A stretch of DNA of 48,619 nucleotides from Sphingomonadaceae bacterium (GTDB lineage: Bacteria; Pseudomonadota; Alphaproteobacteria; Sphingomonadales; Sphingomonadaceae), in the NCBI GenBank assembly GCA_947375105.1, contig CANCET010000005.1, forward strand, positions 1 through 48,619. The letters are read 5' to 3'. Shown here in pieces: positions 29,336 to 35,979 of the stretch. The notes under the pieces were generated by a model that was not told the DNA's origin, did not search any database, and was given only the letters and a program-made list of their open reading frames with translations. Position 1 is the stretch's first letter. Each line of letters opens with the position of its first letter. Position numbers and translations under genes: made by a program.

Positions 29336-29745
29336 CAGCCACCGCGGGTCGCATCAAGATATCGGCGCACGCGCATGATGTCGGTGAGTTCACCGCCAAG
29401 CATGACCTCCAGTGCGCTCGATCCGGCAAATGCGGTGTTGCCCGCCTTGATCCACGCATAGCCGCGCTGGGGCTCGGAGAAGATGATCCGCAGGGCCTTG
29501 TGAATACCCATCAGGTTTGACAGCCGCGCACGGCCATCGCGCGAAGCCCGGCCCGGTCCCTCGGCCTTCCAGCGCCGATAGGTCCGCACCGGCATATCCA
29601 GCAGGGTCGCCGCCTGCTCGTCGGTAAGGTCCCATTTGCCGAACAGGCCGATCGCGGCCCGGAACATCGCGGCGGCCTCTTCCTGCGTCACAGGTTCGGG
29701 CCGGAACGCGGCGGCGACAGTATCAACCGGTTGCAAAGCCAGCAC
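29332..29745 (-). CDS. MbcA/ParS/Xre-type antitoxin (DUF2384 toxin-binding)
   Basis: 137 residues starting at GTG 29745. This start is chosen because AAGGAG lies seven bases upstream; an ATG at 29787 would place the start inside the promoter. The N-terminal half is a Xre-like helix-turn-helix (LTDEQAATLLDMPVRTYRRW). The C-terminal half is the toxin-binding domain (LSNLMGIHKALRIIF, YAWIKAGNTAFAGSSALEVM, MRVRRYLDATRGGW). It neutralises the adjacent RES toxin and probably represses its own promoter. Confidence 0.9.
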   Translation of the reverse strand: MLALQPVDTVAAAFRPEPVTQEEAAAMFRAAIGLFGKWDLTDEQAATLLDMPVRTYRRWKAEGPGRASRDGRARLSNLMGIHKALRIIFSEPQRGYAWIKAGNTAFAGSSALEVMLGGELTDIMRVRRYLDATRGGW

Positions 29746-29765
29746 GGACTTTCTCCTTATGGCAA

Positions 29766-29794
29766 CATATATGCAAAATACTGCCATTTGGCAA
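29766..29794 (-). promoter_or_regulatory. Sigma70-like promoter and possible operator of the RES toxin-antitoxin pair
   Basis: On the minus strand TTGCCA (29794-29789) is separated by exactly 17 bases from TATATG (29771-29766), close to -35/-10 consensus and 20 bases upstream of the antitoxin start codon. GGCAA recurs as TGGCAACATAT and TTGGCAATATG, which may be half-sites for autorepression. The site itself is seen; the binding is inferred. Confidence 0.6.
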
Positions 29795-30007
29795 TATGAG
29801 GCCCGGTCACCCGCCTGACGCCGTCTCCTCCCCGTTCAGCGCGCCAAATGTAGGCAAGCGGGTGTTTGCGCTGTACAGGCACGACATAAAGCAACCGGGC
29901 GCCGCTACCAAAGCGTCCCTTACCCCCGCTTCGCCTACCCCAGCTTCGCCTGGCCCAGACCTTCCCCTCCCGACGGCGACGCCGCCGTTCACGCAGGCCC
30001 ACAACCA

Positions 30008-31045
30008 ATGCCTATGGCCCTATTCGACGCGCAACTCATGGAACTGGGCTGGAAGCCGTTCTTCAGCGCGCAAATATCCAGCGAGGAAGAGGCCACGTGC
30101 CAGCCTGCCCGCGTGATGGCGGTGCATCGCGGCAAGATCGCCGTGGCGGGTGCGGGGATGGAAATGCTGATTGCTCCGCGCATTCCAGGCGCGGATGTCG
30201 GTGAAAACCGGCCCGCAGTCGGTGACTGGCTGCTGCTCGATCGCGCCACTCTCTTGCCCACGCGCCTTTTGCGTCGGGCCAGTCTGTTCAAGCGTATCGC
30301 CGCAGGAGGCAGGCAGAAACTTCAGGTGATCGCGGCCAACGTGGATTGCTTGTTCATCGTCGCGAGTTGCAACCAGGATTTCAACGTCGCCCGGCTCGAA
30401 CGCTATCTCGTTCTCGCACAGGAAGCGCAGGTGCCGCCTGTGATTGTTCTCACCAAGATGGATCTGGCCGATCAGCCCGAACGCTTTGTGAAGGAAGTGC
30501 GGCGGCTGCGACCCGACATCGTGGTCGAAACCGTCGATGCCCGCGCTTCGGCCAGCGTTGCCAGACTCGCGGCCTGGTGCGGCAATGGCCGGACTGTTGC
30601 CCTGGTCGGTTCCTCCGGCGTCGGAAAATCGACATTGGTCAACACGTTGCGAGGTTCTGACAGCATCGCCACCCAATCCGTCCGCGAGGAGGATGGCAAG
30701 GGCCGCCACACGACCACCGTGCGAGAGATGCATCGTCTGGAAGGGGGCGGATGGCTGCTCGATACGCCGGGAATGCGCGAGTTGCAGTTGGCGGATACCG
30801 AGTCCGGCGTCGCCGAGGTTTTTGACGATATCGTGGCCATCACCCGGCAATGCCGATTTTCGAACTGCTCGCACACGGGCGAGCCCGGATGCAGCGTTCA
30901 AGCGGCGCTGAAAGAAGGGGAAATTGATCCTGGCCGATATGATCGCTGGTGCAAGCTCGCGCTTGAGAACGTGACGAATTCGGGACGCGGTGTTAGGCGA
31001 ACGCGGACCGATGCTGCAAAGACCGGGCAGAAGCGACCGCGTTAA
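30008..31045 (+). CDS. rsgA: Small ribosomal subunit biogenesis GTPase RsgA
   Basis: 345 residues with the circularly permuted GTPase order typical of RsgA: the G4 motif LTKMDLAD comes first, then G1 GSSGVGKST, then G3 DTPGMREL. An N-terminal OB-fold region precedes (PRIPGADVGENRPAVGDWLLL). The C-terminal zinc knuckle is CRFSNCSHTGEPGC (C-x4-C-x-H-x5-C). The enzyme checks late 30S subunit maturation using GTP. The second ATG at 30014 is an alternative start. Monocistronic here. Confidence 0.97.
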   Translation: MPMALFDAQLMELGWKPFFSAQISSEEEATCQPARVMAVHRGKIAVAGAGMEMLIAPRIPGADVGENRPAVGDWLLLDRATLLPTRLLRRASLFKRIAAGGRQKLQVIAANVDCLFIVASCNQDFNVARLERYLVLAQEAQVPPVIVLTKMDLADQPERFVKEVRRLRPDIVVETVDARASASVARLAAWCGNGRTVALVGSSGVGKSTLVNTLRGSDSIATQSVREEDGKGRHTTTVREMHRLEGGGWLLDTPGMRELQLADTESGVAEVFDDIVAITRQCRFSNCSHTGEPGCSVQAALKEGEIDPGRYDRWCKLALENVTNSGRGVRRTRTDAAKTGQKRPR

Positions 31046-31095
31046 TGGGCCTCGCTGGTATCCTCCGGCAGGCAGAACGACATCAAGGGTGACAA

Positions 31096-31260
31096 ATGGC
31101 CGATTTATACCTCAGGGCGCTTGAGTCCGAGCGCAAGAGCCTGTGGGCAGCATGCCGGCTCAAGGGCCTCGCCAAAGACAGCCCCGAACGTTTGCGCATA
31201 GCGCAAATCGACGGCCTGCTCAGCGAGCACAAAGCCAGGAAGGGCGCCAAAGTCCCATAG
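31096..31260 (+). CDS. Small hypothetical protein (54 aa)
   Basis: An ATG-to-TAG frame of 54 residues starting MADLYLRALESERKSLWA and ending GAKVP. It is 50 bases behind rsgA on the same strand and has AAGGGTG upstream of the ATG. The composition (Leu/Ala/Lys/Glu-rich, likely two amphipathic helices) looks like protein. Function unknown. The small size keeps the call tentative. Confidence 0.5.
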   Translation: MADLYLRALESERKSLWAACRLKGLAKDSPERLRIAQIDGLLSEHKARKGAKVP

Positions 31261-31288
31261 TCCGCCGGTCCGGGCGCCCAATCAGCTC

Positions 31289-31648
31289 CTATTGATAGCG
31301 CAGCGTGTTCTCAAAACCTGCATTGGCCTTGGCCATCTTGGCGATTTTCCTGAGGTTAGCCCGAACAGATCGTTCGAAACGCCGATCATCGTATATCCCC
31401 GTGACGGGATACTCATCCTGACCGAGCAATTGCTTCAGGCGATCGGCAAAGGCGGCCTGATCCTTGTCTGCCGCGGCCTTCAAATTTCGGCAGACCCATT
31501 CTTCGGCGGCGGCATTGTCATAGTCATCCTGAGCCGCATATCCCCGTTTGTCGGCCACCGCCTGATCAAGGCGCGCCGCTTCGATGCGAAGTTCGAGCCA
31601 CTTTCGGACCAGTGCGCTGTCCCACGCTTTTGATGAAACGGGCATCAT
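31289..31648 (-). CDS. Hypothetical protein (119 aa)
   Basis: A charged, probably all-helical protein (VRKWLELRIEAARLDQAVAD, DKDQAAFADRLKQLLG). AGGAG stands just before two adjacent ATGs at 31648 and 31645; the second has the better spacing. It is the last of three closely packed small minus-strand genes divergent from rlmJ, 30 bases after the previous one. No family recognised, no signal or membrane segment. Confidence 0.65.
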   Translation of the reverse strand: MMPVSSKAWDSALVRKWLELRIEAARLDQAVADKRGYAAQDDYDNAAAEEWVCRNLKAAADKDQAAFADRLKQLLGQDEYPVTGIYDDRRFERSVRANLRKIAKMAKANAGFENTLRYQ

Positions 31649-31678
31649 GCTCTCCTGGTCCGCGCTGGCAGTTCGTGG

Positions 31679-31999
31679 CTAATTGCCGTCCGCATCGACC
31701 ATGAAAACCATCGGCTTGCCGCGAGAAGCGGGTTCCCATCCGGCCAGCAACGCTGCACGAACGCCTCGCGCTACCGTGGCGTTGCTGATCTGGAGACGGC
31801 CGCGTTGCAGTCCTTTCAACAGGCGTTTCGGCGGGGGAAACTCCAGGAGGGCTTCGCGCTGGGCCTGCTTGAGCACCAGCGCAACGGTCATGCCCTTCCA
31901 GCCTTCGGACTCGGCCCACTGAGGCTCGCTCCGCAGTTCCCAGTCATAGTGTTGCCCATCGACCTCAACGGTGCCGGCAAGCTTGTGGATGTTGCTCAT
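31679..31999 (-). CDS. Hypothetical protein (106 aa)
   Basis: Starts at ATG 31999 (MSNIHKLAGTVEVDGQHYDW), which overlaps the upstream small gene by four bases (ATGA). A longer reading from 32035 is rejected because it lies in the upstream gene. The N-terminal half looks beta-rich (VDGQHYDWELRSEPQW) and the C-terminal half helical, ending GKPMVFMVDADGN. Middle gene of a compact three-gene unit. No known domain recognised; probably cytoplasmic. Confidence 0.7.
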   Translation of the reverse strand: MSNIHKLAGTVEVDGQHYDWELRSEPQWAESEGWKGMTVALVLKQAQREALLEFPPPKRLLKGLQRGRLQISNATVARGVRAALLAGWEPASRGKPMVFMVDADGN

Positions 32000-32202
32000 G
32001 CAGACACGCCTAGCAGGTCTGCGCGCGCAAGCCATCCGGCAGTTGCGCTCTGGCGCGCGCTTGATGCCCTGCGCAAAAGTGCTTTGAAAGTCTTGGGCTG
32101 ACTCAATACGAGCACCGGATCGGTTGCTGCAATCGCCTCGCGCTCGGCTTCCGTGCCCGGCCGCTCGTGTGACGGCAGATCGTCAGGATTTTGAATTGCC
32201 AT
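31996..32202 (-). CDS. Small hypothetical protein (68 aa), head-to-head with rlmJ
   Basis: 68 residues, MAIQNPDDLPSHERPGTEAE at the start and LARADLLGVSA at the end, with a central predicted helix (TFKALLRRASSARQ). Its ATG (32202-32200) and the rlmJ ATG (32201-32203) share the palindrome CATG, so both genes begin in the same four bases on opposite strands. It overlaps the next gene by four bases. Function unknown. Confidence 0.6.
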   Translation of the reverse strand: MAIQNPDDLPSHERPGTEAEREAIAATDPVLVLSQPKTFKALLRRASSARQSATAGWLARADLLGVSA

Positions 32203-33049
32203 GAATTATCGCCACGCCTTCCATGCTGGCAATAGCGCCGATGTCGTCAAGCACAGCCTGCTGATCGCCCTCGTGCGGGCCTTGCAGCTCAAAGAAAGCG
32301 CGCTGACCCTGATCGACACCCATGCCGGCTGCGGGCTGTACGACCTTGGCGGGGATGAGGCCGGGCGCACCGGCGAGGCCGCGCAGGGCGTGCTGCGGGC
32401 CTTTGCCGATACGAACCCCTTGCTGAACGACTACCGGGCTGCCGTAGAGGCAGTGAACGGCGGGCTGGCAGTGAGCGTTGGGGCCGAACCGCGTCTCTAC
32501 CCCGGCTCGCCGCAGTTCCTGGCGCAGCTTCTGCGCCCGCAGGACTTGCTGATCCTGAACGAAAAGCACCCCGAAGACGCCTATACCCTGCGCGGCACGA
32601 TGCGCGGCACACCCGCCGCCGTGCATGAGCGCGACGCCTACGAGCTTTGGCTGGCGCTGCTGCCGCCCCGCAGCCCTCGCGGCGTAGTGGTGGTCGATCC
32701 GCCCTATGAGCAGACGGACGAACGCGCGCGCATCACCACCACCCTTCCCGCCGCCCACCGCAAATGGGCGCACGGCGTGACGGTGATCTGGTATCCGCTG
32801 AAAGACCGCGCCACGCATGTGCGCTGGAAAGAGCAGTTGCGCAGGCTCGGCATTCCGAAACTGCTGTGCGTGGAGCATTGGCTCTACGATGGCGATCAGC
32901 CCGACATCTATAACGGCGCCGGCCTTTTCATCGTCAACCCGCCCTATGCCTTCACGCAGGCGCTGCCGCCTCTGCTCGAAGCGCTGCGCGCTGCGCTGGC
33001 ACCGGAGGGGCATAGGGGCCAGATCGCCGCCGATTGGCTGGGCGATTAG
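32201..33049 (+). CDS. rlmJ: 23S rRNA (adenine2030-N6)-methyltransferase RlmJ
   Basis: 282 residues with the family start MNYRHAFHAGNSADVVKHSL, the SAM-binding strand LIDTHAGCGLYDL, and the catalytic N6-adenine motif IV as VVVDPPYEQ. Other family stretches are KWAHGVTVIWYPLKDR and GAGLFIVNPPY. It methylates A2030 of 23S rRNA. Length matches the family. The start is fixed by the conserved MNYRHAFHAG motif even though no close ribosome site is seen; AGGA lies about 12 bases upstream. Confidence 0.97.
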   Translation: MNYRHAFHAGNSADVVKHSLLIALVRALQLKESALTLIDTHAGCGLYDLGGDEAGRTGEAAQGVLRAFADTNPLLNDYRAAVEAVNGGLAVSVGAEPRLYPGSPQFLAQLLRPQDLLILNEKHPEDAYTLRGTMRGTPAAVHERDAYELWLALLPPRSPRGVVVVDPPYEQTDERARITTTLPAAHRKWAHGVTVIWYPLKDRATHVRWKEQLRRLGIPKLLCVEHWLYDGDQPDIYNGAGLFIVNPPYAFTQALPPLLEALRAALAPEGHRGQIAADWLGD

Positions 33050-33293
33050 GTTGATCCCTCACCGCCCGTTCTAGGCATAGCCCGAAACCGCGGGATAAGC
33101 CGTGCGAATGTTTGCTACACCAGTCGGATGAGCGGCGATCGCCAAAGCGGCCTGCATCACGGCAAGTTCACCGCGGTCTTGCCGTTCCTGATCCTGCGCC
33201 GGCCACTCGGCAGCAGACGCAGGCAGCAGGCAGGCCGTGATGCCCCTCGCCAGATCAAGACGCTTGCGTTGAGGCCTGACGAGGGCCTTCAGG

Positions 33294-33476
33294 CTATTTC
33301 TTCACCGCGTCGCGCGCCGCATCCTTCAGCCGACCCGCGGCGTTTTGGACTTTACCGAGAACCTGGTCTGCTTCGCCCTCGACGACAAGTTTCGTATTGC
33401 CGGTTGCCTTGCCAACGGCTTCCTTGACGATGCCCTTGGCTTGCCCGAGCGAGCCTGCGATCCTGTCTTTATCCAT
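33294..33476 (-). CDS. CsbD-family stress protein
   Basis: 60 residues: MDKDRIAGSLGQAKGIVKEA with the family pattern of Lys/Gly/Ala-rich amphipathic helices (GKATGNTKLVVEGEADQVLG KVQ split over two helices). GGAG lies about ten bases upstream of the ATG. CsbD-like proteins are small, hydrophilic and commonly induced by general stress; the molecular activity is unknown. It neighbours superoxide dismutase. Confidence 0.9.
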   Translation of the reverse strand: MDKDRIAGSLGQAKGIVKEAVGKATGNTKLVVEGEADQVLGKVQNAAGRLKDAARDAVKK

Positions 33477-33562
33477 TGTGTGAACTCCGGTGCAGGACTG
33501 CGAAATGCTGGTCCGACAGGGATGGTTTAGGCCCAGTGGCGGTAACCAGCACGCTTCGGAAA

Positions 33563-33760
33563 CTACCCAGCTCGACCCTGGCCGACCGGAAGCACTTCGC
33601 CTTGCGCTCGAACCTTGGCAATGCGGGATGAGGCGAGCGCGCCGCCTTCATTGTCCCAGCGTGCCAGCCCTGCCTGAGCCTGAGCCTGAACCCGAGCCTG
33701 AGCCTGAGCCTGTGTTTTGGCCTGTGTGTTGGCAGGCCTGCGTCCGGGAGGACTTGTCAT
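33563..33760 (-). CDS. Small Gln/Ala-repeat protein coupled to sodB (hypothetical)
   Basis: 65 residues whose ATG shares one base with the sodB stop (TGATG), so re-initiation is plausible. It begins MTSPPGRRPANTQAKTQAQA and carries a low-complexity Gln-Ala run encoded by a hexanucleotide repeat. The segment GLARWDNEGGALASS follows and looks like a conserved small-protein motif. No domain recognised. It may be real because of the coupling, but low complexity makes this uncertain. Confidence 0.5.
   Translation of the reverse strand: MTSPPGRRPANTQAKTQAQAQARVQAQAQAGLARWDNEGGALASSRIAKVRAQGEVLPVGQGRAG
33672..33713. repeat. Hexanucleotide tandem repeat (GCCTGA, about 7 units)
   Basis: Seven consecutive six-base units, five exact GCCTGA, one ACCCGA and a final GCCTGT. 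On the minus strand they encode the Gln-Ala run of the small sodB-coupled frame. A six-base unit preserves the reading frame if copy number changes. Confidence 0.85.
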
Positions 33761-34371
33761 CAGCCCTGATCCCCGCGCGAGAGGCCCTGACGATCAAGGT
33801 TCATGGCAACGAATGTCCAGTTGACGAGATTGTTCATGACCGCCGCGATATAGGCACGCCGGTCATTGCGGCGATCCACGTAATAGGCGTGTTCCCAGAG
33901 ATCGAGCGTGAGCAACGGGGCCATTCCTTCGTGGAGTGCGGGTGTATCGCCATCGTGCAGCGCGATGATGCGCAGCGTGGAGCCTTCCAGCACCAGCCAG
34001 GCCCAACCGCTTCCGAAATGCCCGGCCGCCGCTGCAGCGAAGGCTTCGAGGAAACCTTCGTGCGAGCCGAAGCCTTGTTCGATGAGCATCGCGAGCTGGC
34101 CCGTGGGGGCACACGAATCCGGGGTAATGCATTGCCAGAAGAAGGCATGATTCCAGACTTGCGCGGCGTTGTCGCGCAAGGCGCCGGGCGGTGCCGTCCG
34201 GATCACGCCAAGCAGAGAGTGACGGCGCAGGCCCGCGGCAGCGGCCAGCGTATTGGCTTGATCGACATAGGCCTGGTGATGGCGGCCATGGTGCAGGTCC
34301 AGGGTTTCGGGGGACATGTGCGGGGTGAGCGCATCCCGGTCATAGGGCAGTGGAGGCAATGTGAAGGTCAT
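33760..34371 (-). CDS. sodB: Superoxide dismutase, Fe/Mn family (Fe-type features)
   Basis: 203 residues from ATG 34371 (MTFTLPPLPYDRDALTPHMS) with GGGAG about ten bases upstream; the longer start at 34404 adds a non-family tail. The metal ligands are visible: His in DLHHGRHHQAYVD, His in AAQVWNHAFFW, and Asp/His in LDLWEHAYYVD. The Gln in AAQVWNH is the position used by Fe-type enzymes. It converts superoxide to peroxide and oxygen in the cytoplasm. A small coupled frame follows. Confidence 0.96.
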   Translation of the reverse strand: MTFTLPPLPYDRDALTPHMSPETLDLHHGRHHQAYVDQANTLAAAAGLRRHSLLGVIRTAPPGALRDNAAQVWNHAFFWQCITPDSCAPTGQLAMLIEQGFGSHEGFLEAFAAAAAGHFGSGWAWLVLEGSTLRIIALHDGDTPALHEGMAPLLTLDLWEHAYYVDRRNDRRAYIAAVMNNLVNWTFVAMNLDRQGLSRGDQG

Positions 34372-34794
34372 CGAAAACGGCTCCCGCGATCGGACAGCCC
34401 ACAAATGCGGCCCATCTTCTCAGCCGGGCTAGAGACGGGCGCTGCGGGGGCGCAGCCTCGGAATGTACCCAGCCTCGGGGATGGCAGGGCATGGTATGCG
34501 TAGATTCCGATGCTGTGCCCGCCGGCGCGGCAGGCCTAGCGAGAATGCGGCGCTGGCGATTCCCCCAAATCCTTCGCCGGGCTGGCCCGATCGCCTTGGA
34601 CCGGTTGTCTGAACAACCGCGGCCCCAAGGCATCAAACTTCAGGTCGGCGGTTGCTTGCAGCCGCCGGCCTGCTCTTCGCGCCGGCACATTGAAGTGGGT
34701 CTCGCCAGAACAAGGAGGCCTGCCACCAAACTGCGCTTGCCTCTTGCTCAAGGGCCGCATCCTGCGGCTTCAATTAAAAAGAACGGACATTTTC
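34372..34794. other. Intergenic region between sodB and the OmpA-family gene
   Basis: 423 bases without a convincing gene; it must hold the divergent promoters. A short hairpin CGGTTGT-CTGA-ACAACCG is at 34602-34619, and GCGGTTGCTTGCAGCCGC nearby can also fold. Open frames here on both strands lack family features or plausible ribosome sites. Confidence 0.6.
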
Positions 34795-35910
34795 ATGAGG
34801 AAAATTCTCGCTAGCCTGCTGCTGGCTACCAGTGCGCTGGGCACCAGCGCCCATGCGGACGACGCAGGCCCCTATGTCACGCTGGAAGGCGGCGTCGTGC
34901 GGCAGAACCGTTCAGATGTGTACAGCCCGCCGACTTATCTGCACACCGACGACTTCAAGACCGGCTGGGAAGCGGGCGGCGCGCTGGGCTATGATTTCGG
35001 CCATTTCAGGCTTGAGGCGGAAGGCTTCTATGCCCGCTCGCAGCTCAAGGACCAGACGCGTCCGATCGGCAGCCCTCCGCCCAACGGGTTCTTCACACCA
35101 GACACGGGCCTGAAAGGCCGTACCAGCACATGGGCAGGAATGGCCAACGCGTTGGTCGGCTTGGGCCACTGGGGCGGGATCAAGGCCTATGCCGGCGGCG
35201 GCGTGGGTCTTGCGAGGACCAGACTGAGCGAGAACCTGCCCGGCTCCGTCCGGCTGAGCGATCATGACCGCGGCTTTGCCTGGCAAGCGCTGGCAGGCCT
35301 GACCGTGCCGATCGGCCGCAATGTCGATCTGGGCGTCAAGTATCGCTATTTCCGTCCTGATGGCGCGGAAAACTTCCTCGCCGTGGATGGCACCACCCGG
35401 CAGGCACGACTGCGCTCGCATTCGCTGCTGGCCACGCTGACGGTCAATTTCGGCCGGGCTGCGCCGGAAGTCGAACCGGTGCAGGAAGCCGCACCCCCGC
35501 CGCCTCCCCCGCCGCCGCCGCCGCCCCCCCCGCCTCCGCCGCCGCCGCCTGTCGTTACCTGCAATCGCGGGCCGTTCATCGTGTTCTTCGATTGGGACAT
35601 GGCGGATATCTCGCCCGAAGCGGCAAGTGTTCTCGACAATGCCGTGCAGGCCTATGGCAATTGCAGCAATGTCGGCATCATGCTCGCCGGCCATACCGAC
35701 AGCTCGGGATCGCCGCGCTACAACCTTGGCCTCTCGTCACGCCGTGACAGTGCGGTGCAGGTCTACCTGACCGGGCACGGCATTGCCGCCAGCGCGATCT
35801 CCAGCCAGGCCTTTGGCGAGACGAAACAGCGCGTGCCCACCGCCGACGGTGTGCGCGAAGTGCAGAACCGGCGTGTCGAAATCAGCTACGGCCCCGGTTC
35901 GGGCTTCTGA
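34795..35910 (+). CDS. OmpA-family outer-membrane protein with polyproline linker
   Basis: 371 residues from ATG 34795 (MRKILASLLLATSALGTSAHA signal, cleaved before DDAGP); an upstream TTG reading is rejected because the signal peptide would be internal. An eight-stranded barrel-like domain spans about residues 22-225 (PYVTLEGGVVRQN, YAGGGVGLARTRL, GVKYRYFRPDGAENF, LATLTVNFG). A run of about 20 prolines follows. The C-terminal OmpA domain binds peptidoglycan (FIVFFDWDMADISPEA, GHTDSSGSPRYNLGLSSRR, NRRVEI). It links the outer membrane to the cell wall. Strong terminator after the stop. Confidence 0.93.
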   Translation: MRKILASLLLATSALGTSAHADDAGPYVTLEGGVVRQNRSDVYSPPTYLHTDDFKTGWEAGGALGYDFGHFRLEAEGFYARSQLKDQTRPIGSPPPNGFFTPDTGLKGRTSTWAGMANALVGLGHWGGIKAYAGGGVGLARTRLSENLPGSVRLSDHDRGFAWQALAGLTVPIGRNVDLGVKYRYFRPDGAENFLAVDGTTRQARLRSHSLLATLTVNFGRAAPEVEPVQEAAPPPPPPPPPPPPPPPPPPPVVTCNRGPFIVFFDWDMADISPEAASVLDNAVQAYGNCSNVGIMLAGHTDSSGSPRYNLGLSSRRDSAVQVYLTGHGIAASAISSQAFGETKQRVPTADGVREVQNRRVEISYGPGSGF

Positions 35911-35942
35911 TCGAAAGCATGACGTAGGGCCTTCGGGCCCAA

Positions 35943-35975
35943 GGCGGGGTCGGCGCAAGCCGGCCCCGCTTTTTT
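35943..35975 (+). terminator. Rho-independent terminator after the OmpA-family gene
   Basis: GCGGGGTCGGC, a short GCAA loop, and GCCGGCCCCGC (one G-U pair) are followed by six T residues. It ends five bases before the stop of the convergent CheB/CheR fusion gene, so it may serve both directions in part. Confidence 0.88.
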
Positions 35976-35979
35976 GCGT

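Noticed and set aside
33672..33713. Hexanucleotide repeat considered as CRISPR or iteron cluster
   Set aside because: Contiguous six-base units without spacers and no replication gene nearby.
33490..34503. 337-codon plus frame over sodB
   Set aside because: Antisense to a clear superoxide dismutase.
34340..34636. 98-codon minus frame upstream of sodB
   Set aside because: Overlaps the sodB start, lacks a ribosome site and looks random.
34912..35694. 260-codon minus frame over the OmpA-family gene
   Set aside because: Antisense shadow, with poly-Arg/Gly from the proline codons.
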